This document shows positions 9,348 through 21,600 of a DNA stretch of 64,000 nt, piece by piece; position 1 is the first letter of the stretch, and each line of letters opens with the position of its first letter. Below the pieces are notes generated by a model. The model had not been told where the DNA came from, ran no database searches, and worked only from the letters and a program-made list of their open reading frames with translations. The DNA comes from Panagrolaimus kolymaensis (Eukaryota > Nematoda > Chromadorea > Rhabditida > Panagrolaimidae): the NCBI GenBank assembly GCA_028622995.1, contig JAJQJQ010000002.1:2294001-2358000 (forward strand), in the 5' to 3' direction. Made by a program: the position numbers and the translations under genes.

Positions 9348-12300
9348 TTAATTTTTTTTGTTCTTTTTTTCACTCCAAACTTCTTCACCATTGAGGAGAA
9401 TACGTTTAGGACGCATACGACGACGTCTTCGGCCACCAAGAGGATCAGGTTCGGTATTATTGATTTCAACGCTTAAATGACTCTGAAATAAGCGAAAATT
9501 AATGTTTTCTTTTAAGTGTAATAATAATATTTACGGTAATAGATTCATTGCTATCAGAGGATTCAATTGTAACACGATCAAGACCATCTTCATCACTTTG
9601 GACAGGAGCATTTGGAGGAAGAATTTTTGCAGTACCAAGAGGCGCTCCAAGTTGAGAAGTTATTGGTTGACCAAGGTTAGGATCAAGAGGAGGGAAGAGT
9701 TCAGTTCCCTTTAAATTATCGCGTGCTAAAAAAAGCATAAAATTTGTAGTATAAAAACAAAATATCAAAAACTTACAAACTGAAGGACTAAGTGCAGTTG
9801 GATAACCAGAAGAATGTTGAGAAGCATCACGTCCAGTTCTAATTGAGCGTTCACTAGTTTCACGGCCACTTTTCAAAGGAGTATGTTCAAGACCTGTACG
9901 AGTTGAAGAAACAAGAACATTTGAAATTGATTGCCGACGACTTGCAGGTGAACGTTGAGATGCTTCACGACCAGTTTTGGTTGAGCGTTCGCTATTTTCA
10001 TGAGCTGTTGCAAGTTGAGAAGGAGTGCCGAAATAGTTTTTGGCATCTCTTTTTGGAGGCGTAACATCAAGACCAGTTCTAGTTGAAGGAATAAGGATGT
10101 TCGAAATGGATTGACGACGACTTGCTGGTAGAGGTGGTGTTGCAGGCGAAAGAGCTGTTGGATATCCAGAAGAACGCTGAGAAGAATTGCTTCGAGTTCG
10201 TTCTCGACCAGTACGAAGCTGTTAAAAAAAGATAAAATAGGTAATGTGAACGATAAAAAAAAAACCATATAACTATTTTGATAAAAAAAAATAACTTACA
10301 AGGCTTTTTGGAGGAGTAACCAAAGGAGATAATCCACGAGCAGTTTTTCGACGAGAAATTGGCGAAGTAGCTTGAGCTATTCCAGTGCGACAACAAGGAG
10401 AATTTTGAGGAGTATCCCGACCATTTTGCAGAGGAGTGTGTTCAAGGCCTGTACGAGTTGAAGCAACATTAACATTGGAGATTGAATGAACACGACTGGC
10501 TGGAGTACGAGGTGTTGAAGGTGAATGATGAGAAGCTTCTCGTCCAGTTCTTGTTGAACGTTCACTTGGATCACGAACAGTTCCGATATGAGCAGCAGGA
10601 TGGCTTTGATCCATTCTCCGTGGTGGCGTTACTTCCAGCCCCGTTCTAGTTGAAGGAATAACCACATTTGAGATTGACTGTCGGCGACTTGCTGGTAAAG
10701 GTGGTGTAGCAGGTGAAAGAGCTGTTGGATAAACAGAAGAACGCGGTGAAGATGCATGAAATGATCCCTAAAAATAAATTTAAAAAAATATAAATTACAT
10801 AGAAGCTTTACTCACCATTGCAGGTTGAACTTGTTGAACAATCGGTTCTTTTCTACTTGATTGGCATGAAGGTGAATTTTGAGTACGATGTGATGGATTT
10901 TCAGAAATTGAACGTTCAAAACTACTTTCTGATGGCGTATGTTCATGTCCAGTGTGAGTGGAAGGAATTCGAACATCAGAGATTGATTGACGCCGAGTTG
11001 CTTGTGATGGCGGTGTTGAAGGTAAGCGTTGAAAAGTTTCACGACCAGTTCGTGTTGAGCGTTCACTAGATTCATGACCTGTTGCAAGTTGAGAAGGAGT
11101 ACCAGGTTGACTTCGATGTGGTGTAACATCTAAACCAGTACGAGTGGAAGGAATGTAAACATTTGAGATAGATTGTCGACGACTTGCTGGTAGAGGAGGT
11201 GTTGCTGGTGAAAGTGCAGTTGGATATCCAGAAGAACGTTGAGAAGCATCACGACCAGTTCTAATTGAGCGTTCACTAGGTTCACGGCCACTTTTCAAAG
11301 GAGTATGTTCAAGACCTGTACGAGTTGAATAAACTAGAATATTTGTAGATGGTTTACAAGTTGCAGAAGGTGGTGTTGTGTCGTTTCGAGCAGTTGTAAG
11401 CAAAGGTTCACGACTAGGTAAAGGCTAAAAAATTATTAAATAACTTCGGCAATTTTTTAAAAGTAAGCTAACCGAAATTGTAGGAGCAACACGAGCTGTA
11501 AGTAATCCAGATGGTTTTGTAGCTTCTTTCGTATCTTGTTGTTGCGAAGCTTGGACGAGGTCATTCCAAATCTTTTCTGGAGTATGCTTGCTTTCACGTT
11601 GAGAAGTTCCAGAACAACGAGTTTTAGGTTTAAGTTCGCGAGCAGTATTGAGAACAGGAGATTTAGCAGGACAAATCTTTGGACCGCGACCAGGCTTAAC
11701 ATTTGACCATTGTTGAGCAGGAGTTAAAACTCTAAAACAATAAAACCATTAAAATAAATAAAAAAATATTCTTAAACAAACGGTTTGTTTTCACCATCTT
11801 TAATTGGTGAGCCAGAATAAGGAGAAAGGGCTCGAGCTGTTCGAAGACCATTATCAGACGCATAACTTCCTCCTGCAGACGTATCACTAAAACTTCCTTG
11901 ATCCGATGATCGTTGACTGAGTTCACGACCAGTTTGAAGAGGAGAACGTACAAGCCTTGGGCGAGTTGAAGGAATGAGAACATTTGAAATTGATTGCCGA
12001 CGACTTGCGGGAAGAGAAGGTGTCGCAGGTGAACGTTGAGATGCTTCACGACCAGTTTTTGTTGAGCGTTCACTAGATTCATGACCCGTTGCAAGTTGCG
12101 GAGTAACGAAATAGGTTTTGGCATCTCTTTTTGGAGGTGTAACATCAAGACCAGTACGAGTAGAAGGAATTTGAACATTTGAGATAGATTGACGACGACT
12201 TGCTGGTAGCGGTGGTGTTGCAGGCGAAAGAGCTGTTGGATATCCAGAAGAACGTTGAGACGAATTACTTCCAGATCGTTCTCGACCAGTACGAAGCTGC

Positions 12301-13187
12301 TAAAAAAATGTTGGTTAATAATTTAAAGTAAACAGCAGAAGAAAAACATATTAAATATAAGGCTAATTATAAGAAAATTGAAAATTTCTTTTAAATTTCA
12401 TAATTTGATGAACTTACTAAAGGTGAAACACCACGAGCAGTTTTTCGACGAGATGATGGTGGAGTAGTTGGAGTTATTCCCATACGATAACAAGGTGAAT
12501 GTTGTGAAGATTCTCGTCCAGTTCTTGTTGAAGGAATAACAACATTTGAAATTGATTGACGCCGACTTGCAGGATGAGGCGGTGTAGCGGGTGAAAGAGC
12601 AGTTGGATAACCAGAAGAATTTTGAGAATCGCTTTTTGGTGTTCTTTCACGTCCAGTACGAGTTGGCTAAAATAATACAGTAAGTTTTTCTAACCATAAA
12701 ATAAGTTACAAAAAAAATTAAAACTTACAGTATTTTTTTGATGAGTAATCAAAGGAGATACAGAGCGTTCACGACCAGTAGCTAATTCAGATTTGCTAGG
12801 AACATTTGATAGCTTTTTACGAGAAATTGGAGATACAGGTGAAAGGCTGAAAGCAGTTCGAGGTTCAGGAGAAATAGCTTGAGCAGTTGGATAAACAGGT
12901 GAGATAGCAGTCATTGTTGGAGGTGATGGTAATTGTCGAGCAAATGGACGATCAACAGTAAGAGGACGACGAGATGGACGAAGACGACGACCACGACACC
13001 GAAGTTTGTTCATCATCAATTCCACACGATCCATGGTTCCATTTGAAAGAGCCACAGCAGTTCCAACGATATCAACATTTGAATTTGTTGATGGATCATC
13101 ATTGAGTATTGCAGCAACAGCAGCATCAATTGAAGAGATTGTTGCCGATGGTAAACCAGAGGAATGAGGCGGCGGATGTTGTGCCAT
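9348..13187 (-). CDS. uncharacterised 1108-aa Ser/Arg/Pro-rich repeat protein
   Basis: Nine exons join in phase throughout: 12729-13187, 12418-12666, 11782-12296, 11473-11731, 10816-11424, 10300-10767, 9777-10218, 9535-9725 and 9348-9482. The product has no signal peptide or membrane segment. The body consists of nine copies of a module with the core (A)S/TRRQSISNV..PSTRTG, spread over exons 2, 3, 5, 6 and 7. Between the copies are GREASQRS and SSGYPTALSPATPP segments. RRQSIS is a consensus site for basophilic kinases (PKA/CaMK type) and TALSPATPP for proline-directed kinases. Exons 3 and 7 are near-copies, so the gene grew by exon duplication. Exon 4 is unique (CPAKSPVLNTARELKPKTRC), and a decayed copy lies at 7577-7978. 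The C-terminus is acidic, then very basic (GGRRRRRMRPKR). I do not recognise the family; it is probably intrinsically disordered. Confidence 0.8.
12296..12302 (-). other. NAGNAG tandem splice acceptor of repeat-gene exon 3
   Basis: On the minus strand the intron ends TTTTTTTAG-CAG before CTTCGT, so either AG can be used, adding or omitting one Gln. The homologous acceptor of exon 7 (10219-10221) has AACAG and offers only the second site. Confidence 0.55.
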
Positions 13188-13349
13188 TTTTTAACCAAAA
13201 AATGGGCAGAAGCGAGAACAAAATGTAACGTTCGTTGTTGAAAGCAGCGAACAAATACGACTGATTATTTTTGATGTCATTGTTTTGCTTTTATAGAAAA
13301 ATGTGTGGAAGAAAATGAAATATTTATTTGCATAAACAAAAAAAAACAT

Positions 13350-15075
13350 TCAAACTTTGTTTTTCAAAAGTTGAAGAAGCAATGAATCAAGTTGCCATAA
13401 ATCGAAGAAATGAACTTGATGATGGGATTCAACAAAGCAATCACCTATTCCAAAAATGGGAGAAAGCAAAAGAATAATATTTCCAATTCTTTCAGCCTTG
13501 TCAAATTTTGGGGAAACATGTTCGAATAAAGCTTGACAAATGGAATCTGTATTTCGCTTTAGGATTGGTTTTCCCATGGGAGAAATATTTCCCATCGCTA
13601 AAAATGATAAAATTTTTGTTTGAAAAATCTTTCAATAACCCAAAAACTAACTTCCTTGGATTGAAACCAAAGATTTTAATGCTACAAATTCTTCAAATGA
13701 TAAATCCATTGCAACCATAGGTGCAACAATTTCAGAGACGAGTCTTTTTAATAACGGCAAATAAATCCTAAAAAAAATCGAATATTTGTTCCATTCTCAA
13801 TTTTTTACAATATTTATGAATGAATTACAATTTTTTGCTTTCATGACTTATTTCTTTTTCATTTTGCCATCCATCAATACAATCTTCGTTCGTTGATACA
13901 TAGCCTCCATTTTGCATAACAAATTTAGACATATCTCCTATTTGCATTGTAATAAAACATGGATCCAACACAGTATGATATAATACACATTTACGTAACA
14001 ATGCTATCTTAAAAAATCCTCTAATTTTATTTATCCCATTTTAGAGCAGAAGAGAATCAAATTATTAGTTTTCATGTACGTATAAATCTATCTAACCTGA
14101 TCATCCATTGAAAGTAAAGAATAATCAGGCCATGATCGAAGCCATTCATAAATTAATAAAATATGAGTACGAATTGATTTACGAAAATTACGGAAGCTTA
14201 ATGGCTTTATATCATTTTTAGTGTAAGGCTAAAATGGGTTTCTTTATATTTCATTTATAAAAGAACCTTACACAAGATTTACTGGCTCCAAGTAAGCTTC
14301 CTACTGGACGCTCACAAAACATTATCCTCCTTCGTTCTGATATTCTCATTTCTTCTTCAATTAAACATTTTAAAATGGATTTTTGTCGATAAGGATTATT
14401 CAAAGCTTCAAGATTTCTTGGTGACAAACATGAAGATGTTGGTGAGTTTTGTATTCTTTCATCCTCGGAAATAAGCGAGGTTGTTTCAGAAACTGATGGA
14501 ACGGATTCAATGGAAGCTTGTGAAGGAGATTTATAAGAAGATTCCTTAAAACAAATGAATAAAATTGAGAAATTATTTGAAGAACTTGTCTTACTTCAAG
14601 GATTGCTACCGTTGCAAATCGTTTGTTTCTCTTTAGCCCAGATTTAGTCACATATTCTCGTGATTTTGATGCTTTTTTAGGTTGAACCGCTGTAATTTTC
14701 ATATTATAAAACGACGGTTGAGAATCGATCTAAGCTTACCATTAATTTTCATTCCGAATTTGATACATCTTACGTATCGACATGCTCGACAAAGGCTTCG
14801 CTCTGTATATAATATTTCGCATTTATTGTTTCCCAATTGGCATTTATAATTTTTCTTTAATGCAACTGTTCGACGAAAAAATGCCGCACATGCTGAACAA
14901 CTTTGAGCATCAAACTGAAACGCAATTAATAGAGAAGGTTAACTTTGAAAATCTTTTACATGGAACCCAGTTGCGTGTGCAGAACAAATCTTACATTGAT
15001 ATAGTTTAAGCGATTCTAAAATTGGTGATTACATATTCATATTTATAAACAACTCAAAATCTAACCTGAATTCAT
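13350..15075 (-). CDS. nuclear hormone receptor, nematode supplementary type
   Basis: The first exons are 15066-15075 (ATG plus 7 nt), 14960-15015 and 14740-14914, which are in phase. Further exons at about 14600, 14280-14550, 14105-14230, 13835-14010, 13680-13770 and 13350-13600 complete about 420 aa. The DNA-binding domain starts almost at the N-terminus. Zinc finger 1 is CKICSAHATGFHFDAQSCSAC, interrupted here only by an intron after the His, and leads into AAFFRRTV. Finger 2 ends CRACRYVRCIKFGM. After a Ser/Lys-rich hinge comes a ligand-binding domain with IYEWLRSWPDY and LLSMDDQ, typical of helix 3 in nematode NHRs. The C-terminal DLWQLDSLLLQLL is AF-2-like. The P-box (CSACA) is that of the expanded HNF4-derived nematode group. 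The orthologue cannot be named. Confidence 0.85.
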
Positions 15076-15126
15076 TTTATTTTAAACTTTTAAACAGTGA
15101 CAACCTATTTCAGCACAAAAAATATT

Positions 15127-15242
15127 GCTTTGTTAAACTTTTCTTTTCTTTTGAAGACGCTGATAAGAAATTTGGGAATGGCGAGATCGTGCCTCTGCAC
15201 AACGTAACCGGAATGTATGACAATAAGCTTTACCTTTAACTA
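15127..15242 (-). CDS. possible terminal exon of an unidentified small protein
   Basis: After an acceptor (GCTTTTTGTAG) one frame reads KGKAYCHTFRLRC, then AEARSRHSQISYQR and LQKKRKV, then stops. It is Arg/Lys/Cys-rich and looks more coding than the surrounding DNA. I could not find an upstream exon in the matching phase: the nearest ATG frame (15294 region) joins in another frame. It lies between rps-28 and the nuclear receptor on the same strand. It may be a last exon, a decayed gene or chance. Confidence 0.28.
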
Positions 15243-15491
15243 CAAAAAGCAAATGTCATAACTAATACATACATGTCTTAAGAAAAAAAGGTTCAAGTTA
15301 TCTATTTTGCATTCCATTCTATGAATAGATTTTGTAGTTCAACATGGCATTAATCAACAAATCAAACAAATGTTTCAAAAAATCATTTATATAGTAAAAA
15401 CAACTTAACAAACAACATCCGCTTTGGAAAACACATTCATAAAAAAAGCTTTTAACAAATTCGAACAAGCAGACGCAATTGTTGTAAGAAA

Positions 15492-15686
15492 TTAGCGAAG
15501 ACGACGAGCTTCTCTTTCTGCTTCAAGAAGTGTAAGAATATCTCCTTCACGAATTGGTCCTTTGACATTACGGATGATTGAACGTTTGGTGTCATCGATG
15601 AATTCAACACGAACTTGAGTACATTGTCCTTGAGATCCAGTACGTCCGAGAACTTGAGTAACACGAGCGAGTCTTGGTTTATCCAT
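15492..15686 (-). CDS. rps-28: 40S ribosomal protein S28 (eS28)
   Basis: Single exon, 64 aa, the usual length of the family. [31 protein letters not shown] followed by [20 protein letters not shown] and [12 protein letters not shown] is the canonical eS28 sequence, with its conserved C-terminal [11 protein letters not shown] block. The protein is part of the small-subunit head near the mRNA exit. A splice acceptor (TTTCAG, 15714-15719) lies 27 bases upstream of the ATG, consistent with a 5' UTR intron or spliced-leader addition. It is divergently arranged with the Na+/H+ exchanger at 16411. Confidence 0.97.
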   Translation of the reverse strand: MDKPRLARVTQVLGRTGSQGQCTQVRVEFIDDTKRSIIRNVKGPIREGDILTLLEAEREARRLR

Positions 15687-15718
15687 TATGAAGTAAGATG
15701 CAAATAGTAGACCCTGAA

Positions 15719-16410
15719 ATTGAGCAAATGATAAAGGTTGTTAAAAAAATAACGCGAAGAAAATGAGAGACACGCTAACGCGTTTTATCGGTAAAATTCC
15801 AAATATATAAGTTTGAATCCAAGCTAAATAGCTATGTCAAATTAATGAAATTACGAGTCAAAGACCTTTTAAAAAGAATAAAATGGTTTTAGTTAATGGT
15901 AAAAAGGCAAAAAATAATGAAAAATATTATTTTTATAGCAAATAACGAAGGATAAAGAAAAGAGCAGTTGTAACGTCGATAAAAAAAAATTTCAAAGTAG
16001 GGAAAGCAAGCAAAACACGAATCAGTTATTTGGTCATCAATACACAAATAGCCAAAATGCGCGTTGTTTTGAATTTTTTGTTATAGCTTTGCTGAAGAAA
16101 AAAAACAATGAGGAAAATCTTTGAAACAATCTTTGTTAAAAAAGAATAATTATATAATGACACATTTCGATCAAGCAGAGAATTTCTTAAAATATGAAAA
16201 GGTTGAAACATTGTTGATTTCAGAAGCATAATTGTTTTAAAAATTAAAAATATCAGTTGAATAAAAAAAAAGAAGATTGATTGATTTATTAACTAATCAG
16301 ACACAAAATGCAATGTGAATTTTATTAAGTTGAAAATTGCATTTTTTTGCGCATTACTTAAAATAATAATTTTTGTTGTTTGTTTATTATTATCAAAAAG
16401 AAATAATAAT
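15719..16410. other. divergent intergenic region
   Basis: AT-rich space between rps-28 (-) and the exchanger (+), presumably holding both promoters. An in-frame open stretch from 16315 (FIKLKIAFFCALLKIIIF-like, hydrophobic) runs into the exchanger start. It has no ATG, but could be part of an upstream exon after the acceptor-like AATCAG at 16295-16300. Confidence 0.45.
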
Positions 16411-18602
16411 ATGATAAAGTTTGAATGGCATGATGTTAGAACGCCGCTATTTGTTTGCCTTTGGATGGTTTTTATCCTTGGTGTTAAACTACGTAAAAAT
16501 TTTTTTTATCAAGCTAGAAATAATTGTTAATATGGTTTTTAAGTTTTTCATTCAAGAGCCCAAGGATTAAAAATGCCGGATTCAGCAATGATGATTGTAG
16601 CTGGATTTTGTGTAGGCACAATGCTTGATTGGTTTCTACCACATGATGTTTATCTTGACCCTGGTGAGAGTTATTTTAGGCTATTTAATAAACTTAAAAA
16701 ATATAAATTCATTTTTTAACTTGAAGATTTGTTAACAAAAGAGTTTTTCCATAGACATTTTATCGAAGTTAAAAATCAATTGTGATAAAACTTTTGTCTT
16801 CGTTTAGATCTTTTCTTTCTGTATCTTCTTCCACCAATAGCCCTTGAAGCAGGTTATTTTATGCCAAATCGATTATTCTTTCGCAATATTGGAACCATCG
16901 CTACTTATGCCATCGCTGGAACGTTATGGAATATTATTAGTATTGGATTAACTCTTTATATGTTTAGTGATTTTTATGAAACGAAAATAGCATTCATTGA
17001 TTTAATGCTTTTTTCAACTTTGATTTCGGCTGTCGATCCTGTTGCAGTTTTGAGTGTTTTTACTGAAATCAATGTCAACGAAGTTTGATTTCATTTCCAA
17101 TATTTTATACCATTTTGTTTTTCAGCTTCTTTATATTTGCGTTTTTGGTGAATCCCTTTTAAACGATGCAATCACCATCGTTCTTTATCATGCGTTAAGT
17201 TCAATGGCAATGATTGGAAGTGAACATTTAGTTTTTAATGATTTTCTTCGAGCATCTGGAGCATTTTTCCTTGTTGCAATTGGTGGAGTTTTGATAGGAG
17301 TTTTAGGTGCTGCTGTAACTGGGCTAACTACCAGGTTGAAATTTGTTGTTTTAATAAATGCAACAAACAAAAAAACATTTATTTCAGATTTACAAAAGAA
17401 TTAGCTCATAGTCAGCCATTAATTTGTTTACTTTTTCCATATCTAGCGTATTTAATTGCTGAACTTGGACATTATTCAGGAATTTTAGCGTACGTTTTTA
17501 AATTATTTATTTGGATTTCTCAATGATTTTCCTATCATTGGAGTAATTTGTGAAATTTTAGCATTGTTGTTTGCGGCCTTTTTATGAAACCTTATGTTCG
17601 AAGAAATATGACCGAAGATGCAATTATTACAGTCAAATACTTTCTTAAAACTATTGCTTCACAGTTTGTTTTTTTAGTCATGTAAGCTTTATAAACAAAT
17701 ATACAAATCAATTACAGTTCCGAAGCCATGATATTTATTTTCTTAGGATTATCTACCTTTTCTCGCAATCATACTTGGGATCCTTGGTATTGCTTTTTTT
17801 TATTGACCCTTTTTTGAACTTTGTTATTCATTCATTATTTAATTTTAGGTTTATCGCCGTTACAGTATTCTCATGTTTTATCTACCGCTTTATAGGAACA
17901 TATTTATTCTCAGCAATTTGTAATAAATTTAGAGTTCAAAAAATTCAACTTGTTGATCAGTTTATAATGGCTTATGGTGGATTGCGGTAAAGCTAAATTT
18001 CTTAAAAATATTGATTAGGAGAAATATTAATTTTAGTGGAGCCATTTGTTATGGTCTTGTAATGACATTGGATAAAGATAGTATTCCAGCAAAAGATATG
18101 TTTGTTTCCACAACTGTAGTTATCATTGTCCTTACAGTTTTTGCTCAAGGATCAACCATGAGACCATTGGTACAATTTTTACAAGTTAAAAAGCAAGAAA
18201 GTCATCAATTGACCATGACCGATATTATGTTTAGCAATGTGAGCTCATTTTCTTTAGGACATTATATAAAAATTACTTTTAAGGCAAGAGATGATATGAT
18301 GGCTGGAATTGAAGCCATTTCAGGAATTCATGGACAATATTTTGTGAGTTTTTAGAAGCTTCGAATAATTTTAAATTTTAAATTTTAAATTAATTTTATA
18401 GTGGCGTCGAAGATTGAGTCAATTTGATCGTGAATTTATTCGACCATTTATGACTGAAAAAATGTCATCTCGGGGAGATGAACTTGTTGAAAAATATAGC
18501 CGAGTTAAAAGCTCATCTTCACAAGCCAGGCTTCTCAAAGGCTTAAATGCTCAATTAAAAGCTGAACCTCGTTTGGACTCACCAAGACCGTCATTAGTTT
18601 GA
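16411..18602 (+). CDS. Na+/H+ exchanger (NHE/NHX family)
   Basis: Ten exons are in phase: 16411-16492, 16544-16663, 16808-17082, 17126-17334, 17388-17489, 17562-17681, 17718-17786, 17849-17986, 18037-18343 and 18402-18602. They give 540 aa from the ATG at 16411. Family signatures in order are [31 protein letters not shown] (the amiloride-site region), [32 protein letters not shown] (the FGESLLND signature), [14 protein letters not shown] and AYGGLRGAICYGL (conserved GLRGA). The transporter exchanges H+ for Na+ across plasma or endosomal membranes. The cytoplasmic tail is short. The N-terminus may be incomplete: the frame stays open and hydrophobic upstream to about 16315 and could start in an unseen exon. 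A poly(A) signal lies at 18634-18639. Confidence 0.93.
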
Positions 18603-21600
18603 ATATCCGCTGCCACTTTTTTTTCTTCTATTAAATAAAGTTTGATTTAAAATTTGTAAATCCAAAAATACCCATTTAATAAATATGTAAATGAAAAATG
18701 ATTCGATGCCGATCGCTCAGGTAGAAGTGAATGTTGGGAACTTTAATTTACACCACAACATTTAGCAACTACCTCAACGTTCGAATGAAAAAAATTAAAA
18801 AATGTTTATAAAATTCATACGTCGACTTTTCATAAGCGAGTAAATGATAATAATAATAAATAAAAATAACTGGACCCTAAAAATAAATGACATCCATTCA
18901 TCCATTTTTTTGCAACAGCAGCTTTTTTTGTTTCAAAAATAAAAAAAGTAGGAGGAGAGCGTCGCTGCTTTTCCACAGCCTAAAGGGAAACGAGAAAAAC
19001 GAACGCGCGGGCGCACCAGACGGTGCCGGCAAAAAAACGTGCATATATTTTAGGAGAATAAAAAAAACCACTAAAGTTGCATTATGCTTAGTGTTCTTTT
19101 TTTTTGTTTGGTTGTCAATTGGGACACATAAAAGAAGGAGAACAGACGAGGAGGACTAGCCCCAAAGCAGCCCAATGCTTTCCTTCCTCTTTTCTCCTTC
19201 TCTTCTATGTGTTATGTTTTTTGTGAAAAAAAATAAAAAGAGACAACATCCACTGACCGTCGTCTGCCTGTCTACAAACCAAAAACCAAACGAATAAACG
19301 ACAACCTTTAGAAAAGAGAGAGAATGAAGGAACAGAGAAATAGTAAGAAAAAAAAAATGGATAAAGAGACAATCGAAAAGGGAGAAGAAAAAAAATATAA
19401 AAAGTTTTTTTTCTTTTCAGACATTTTTTGGAAATAAAAAAAAGAATCCTTCTCTTCTCTTTCTCTCTCTTTCTCCTACATACATACAAAAAGGGAGAAA
19501 GAAAACGGCTGTCCTGTCATTGATCGAGGAAGAAAAAAAATTTATTTTATTTTTTGCAAAAAATTTTCTGCACGTAAGCAAATAATACAAAATCAGACAG
19601 AGAAAAAAGGGAACACTTCAATAGGATGAAATATCGAATAAAGAAGAAGTGGAATAAAAAAAATGACTGCAATGAAAAAATCAGTGAAATGGGTGGAGAC
19701 AGAAAATTACTTACTGTAAGTCTATAAAATTGCAGAGAATAAGTGAAACCTATCGAAAACAAAGATAATTAAAGTTCGTAAAAATAAACAAAAAAATAAT
19801 GAAAATTTTAATGAGTAATAAAAAAAAAATAATGCAACAAAATAGCTTTTTTTGAAGTTACTTTTTTACCATCTCTATGAACAAATAACGATCATGACAA
19901 GAGGAAAGAAAAATTATTTATTTTGAAAATCATTCAATCGGCAAATCTAAGGTAACCGAAAACCTTTGATAATAACCACCATCGCTACAATTTATTATTT
20001 GTACAGCAAAACACAAAGAGCAACAACACTAACAAGCAACAATTTATTTTTGTAAGCGACCAACTTTTTCGCGCTTCTCAGACATGCAGAAAAAAAAGAG
20101 GAGACATTTTTATAAATTGATTTTTTTTATATTTCGCGCAATATGTGACGTAATAGATGTGGTGATGACGAAGAGAAGAAAAAGCAACAATGTCCGCTTA
20201 AGGAATTGAAGAAGAAGAAGAAAATGGAATGCTTTGAATGAAACCAGATAGAGATCAAGTCAAATATTTTTTTTTTGCATGTTCAATGACTAATTGATGA
20301 AGAAAAAAGAAGCTTTTGTTGTTGTGTTTGCAAAAAGAATGTTTAGAATTTAATGGAATTTAGGAACACCGATTATATCTGATTCGGAAGATGCTGATGA
20401 TGTAATTTGAGAAGGTGGGTGGAAGAGGAGTATCGATGAAAAACAGGAGCAGCAGTTTTTTCTTTTCATTGATGGGCGCTAGTGATTCATAAATGTTTTT
20501 AAAAAATTTCTAATTTTTTCAACAAACTCATTTTAGCACACCTCTCATTAATCAAAATTTGCCAATACGTTTACCGAAAGTATACATTTGAGAGTAATCT
20601 TGTAAAAAAATTTAAAGGCAAAGTTATTATGAGTTATATTCAAATTATTTTGTTTTAACAGTAACAATCAATATATCAACCAACAACACCTGACGGAAAT
20701 GAGTCAAAGAAAGTCATGAAAAATTCTTAATAATTTTAAAATGCATAGAATAAAAAAAAATTAGTAAAAAATCACTGAAATTTATGTCCGGTCTTTGGGG
20801 CGCTGCTGTTGTTGTTGCCATGTCTGGAATGCAGCTTTTTCAAATGAGACAATAGCCATCCAACGCCTACTAAACTCCCACATTTTATAAAAAAAATAAA
20901 TGACAATAATGCCTAGTATTTTTTTGATGTAAGCAAAAAAGGTTGCAGACATTTTTGATTTTTAACCCAAAAAAAATCGAGGGAGCAAAAAAATGGAGCA
21001 AAGAAGCAAAAACCGTTTGAAAGATTAAAAAAAATTATACTTTTTTAAACCATAAAAAATAGATACGACTTTATTCTTCTTCTTCGAGTATGGCTTTTTT
21101 GAACATAACCAAAAAAAAGTAAAATCTCCATTTTTTTGTGAAGAGGAACATCGAGAGAAAAAAATATTGAAGGCCATGATGTTGTCTGGAAGTCATCGTT
21201 CCCTTCCTTGCTTGCAGCAGAAAGCAATACTGGATGAACTACCTCTGTATTGAAAAAAAGCCTCTGTTAGGCTTTTTTTTCGACGACATTACTTATTTTT
21301 CTGAAAATATGTATTTTTATGCCGTTTTTTCGAAGAGCAAAAAAAGCTTTAAATGCGACAAACAAAAAAAGAAGAGAGAAATGGATGAAAATGAGTCTAG
21401 ACCTCAGACACAACACATATATATAATACATACACGCACACACAAACCCTTTCCGGAAAGGGAATGAATCCGAAAAATTGGGGTTGCGAAAAAAAGAACA
21501 TGGATTCAAATAATAATAAAAAAGAAAAAGATTAGGAAAGCGAAACCTTTACTAAAAAAATTTATAAAAAGTCAAAATCGGTTGTATTTTTTTCGTGATG

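Noticed and set aside
9873..10396. Several overlapping frames inside the repeat gene
   Set aside because: They are out-of-frame readings of repeat-gene exons 6-7; the repetitive coding sequence keeps all frames open.
13188..13349. Operon linking the nuclear receptor and the repeat-protein gene
   Set aside because: The genes are only 162 bp apart on the same strand, and an AATAAA is present, but no acceptor was found just upstream of the ATG at 13187. Spliced-leader processing is therefore not supported.
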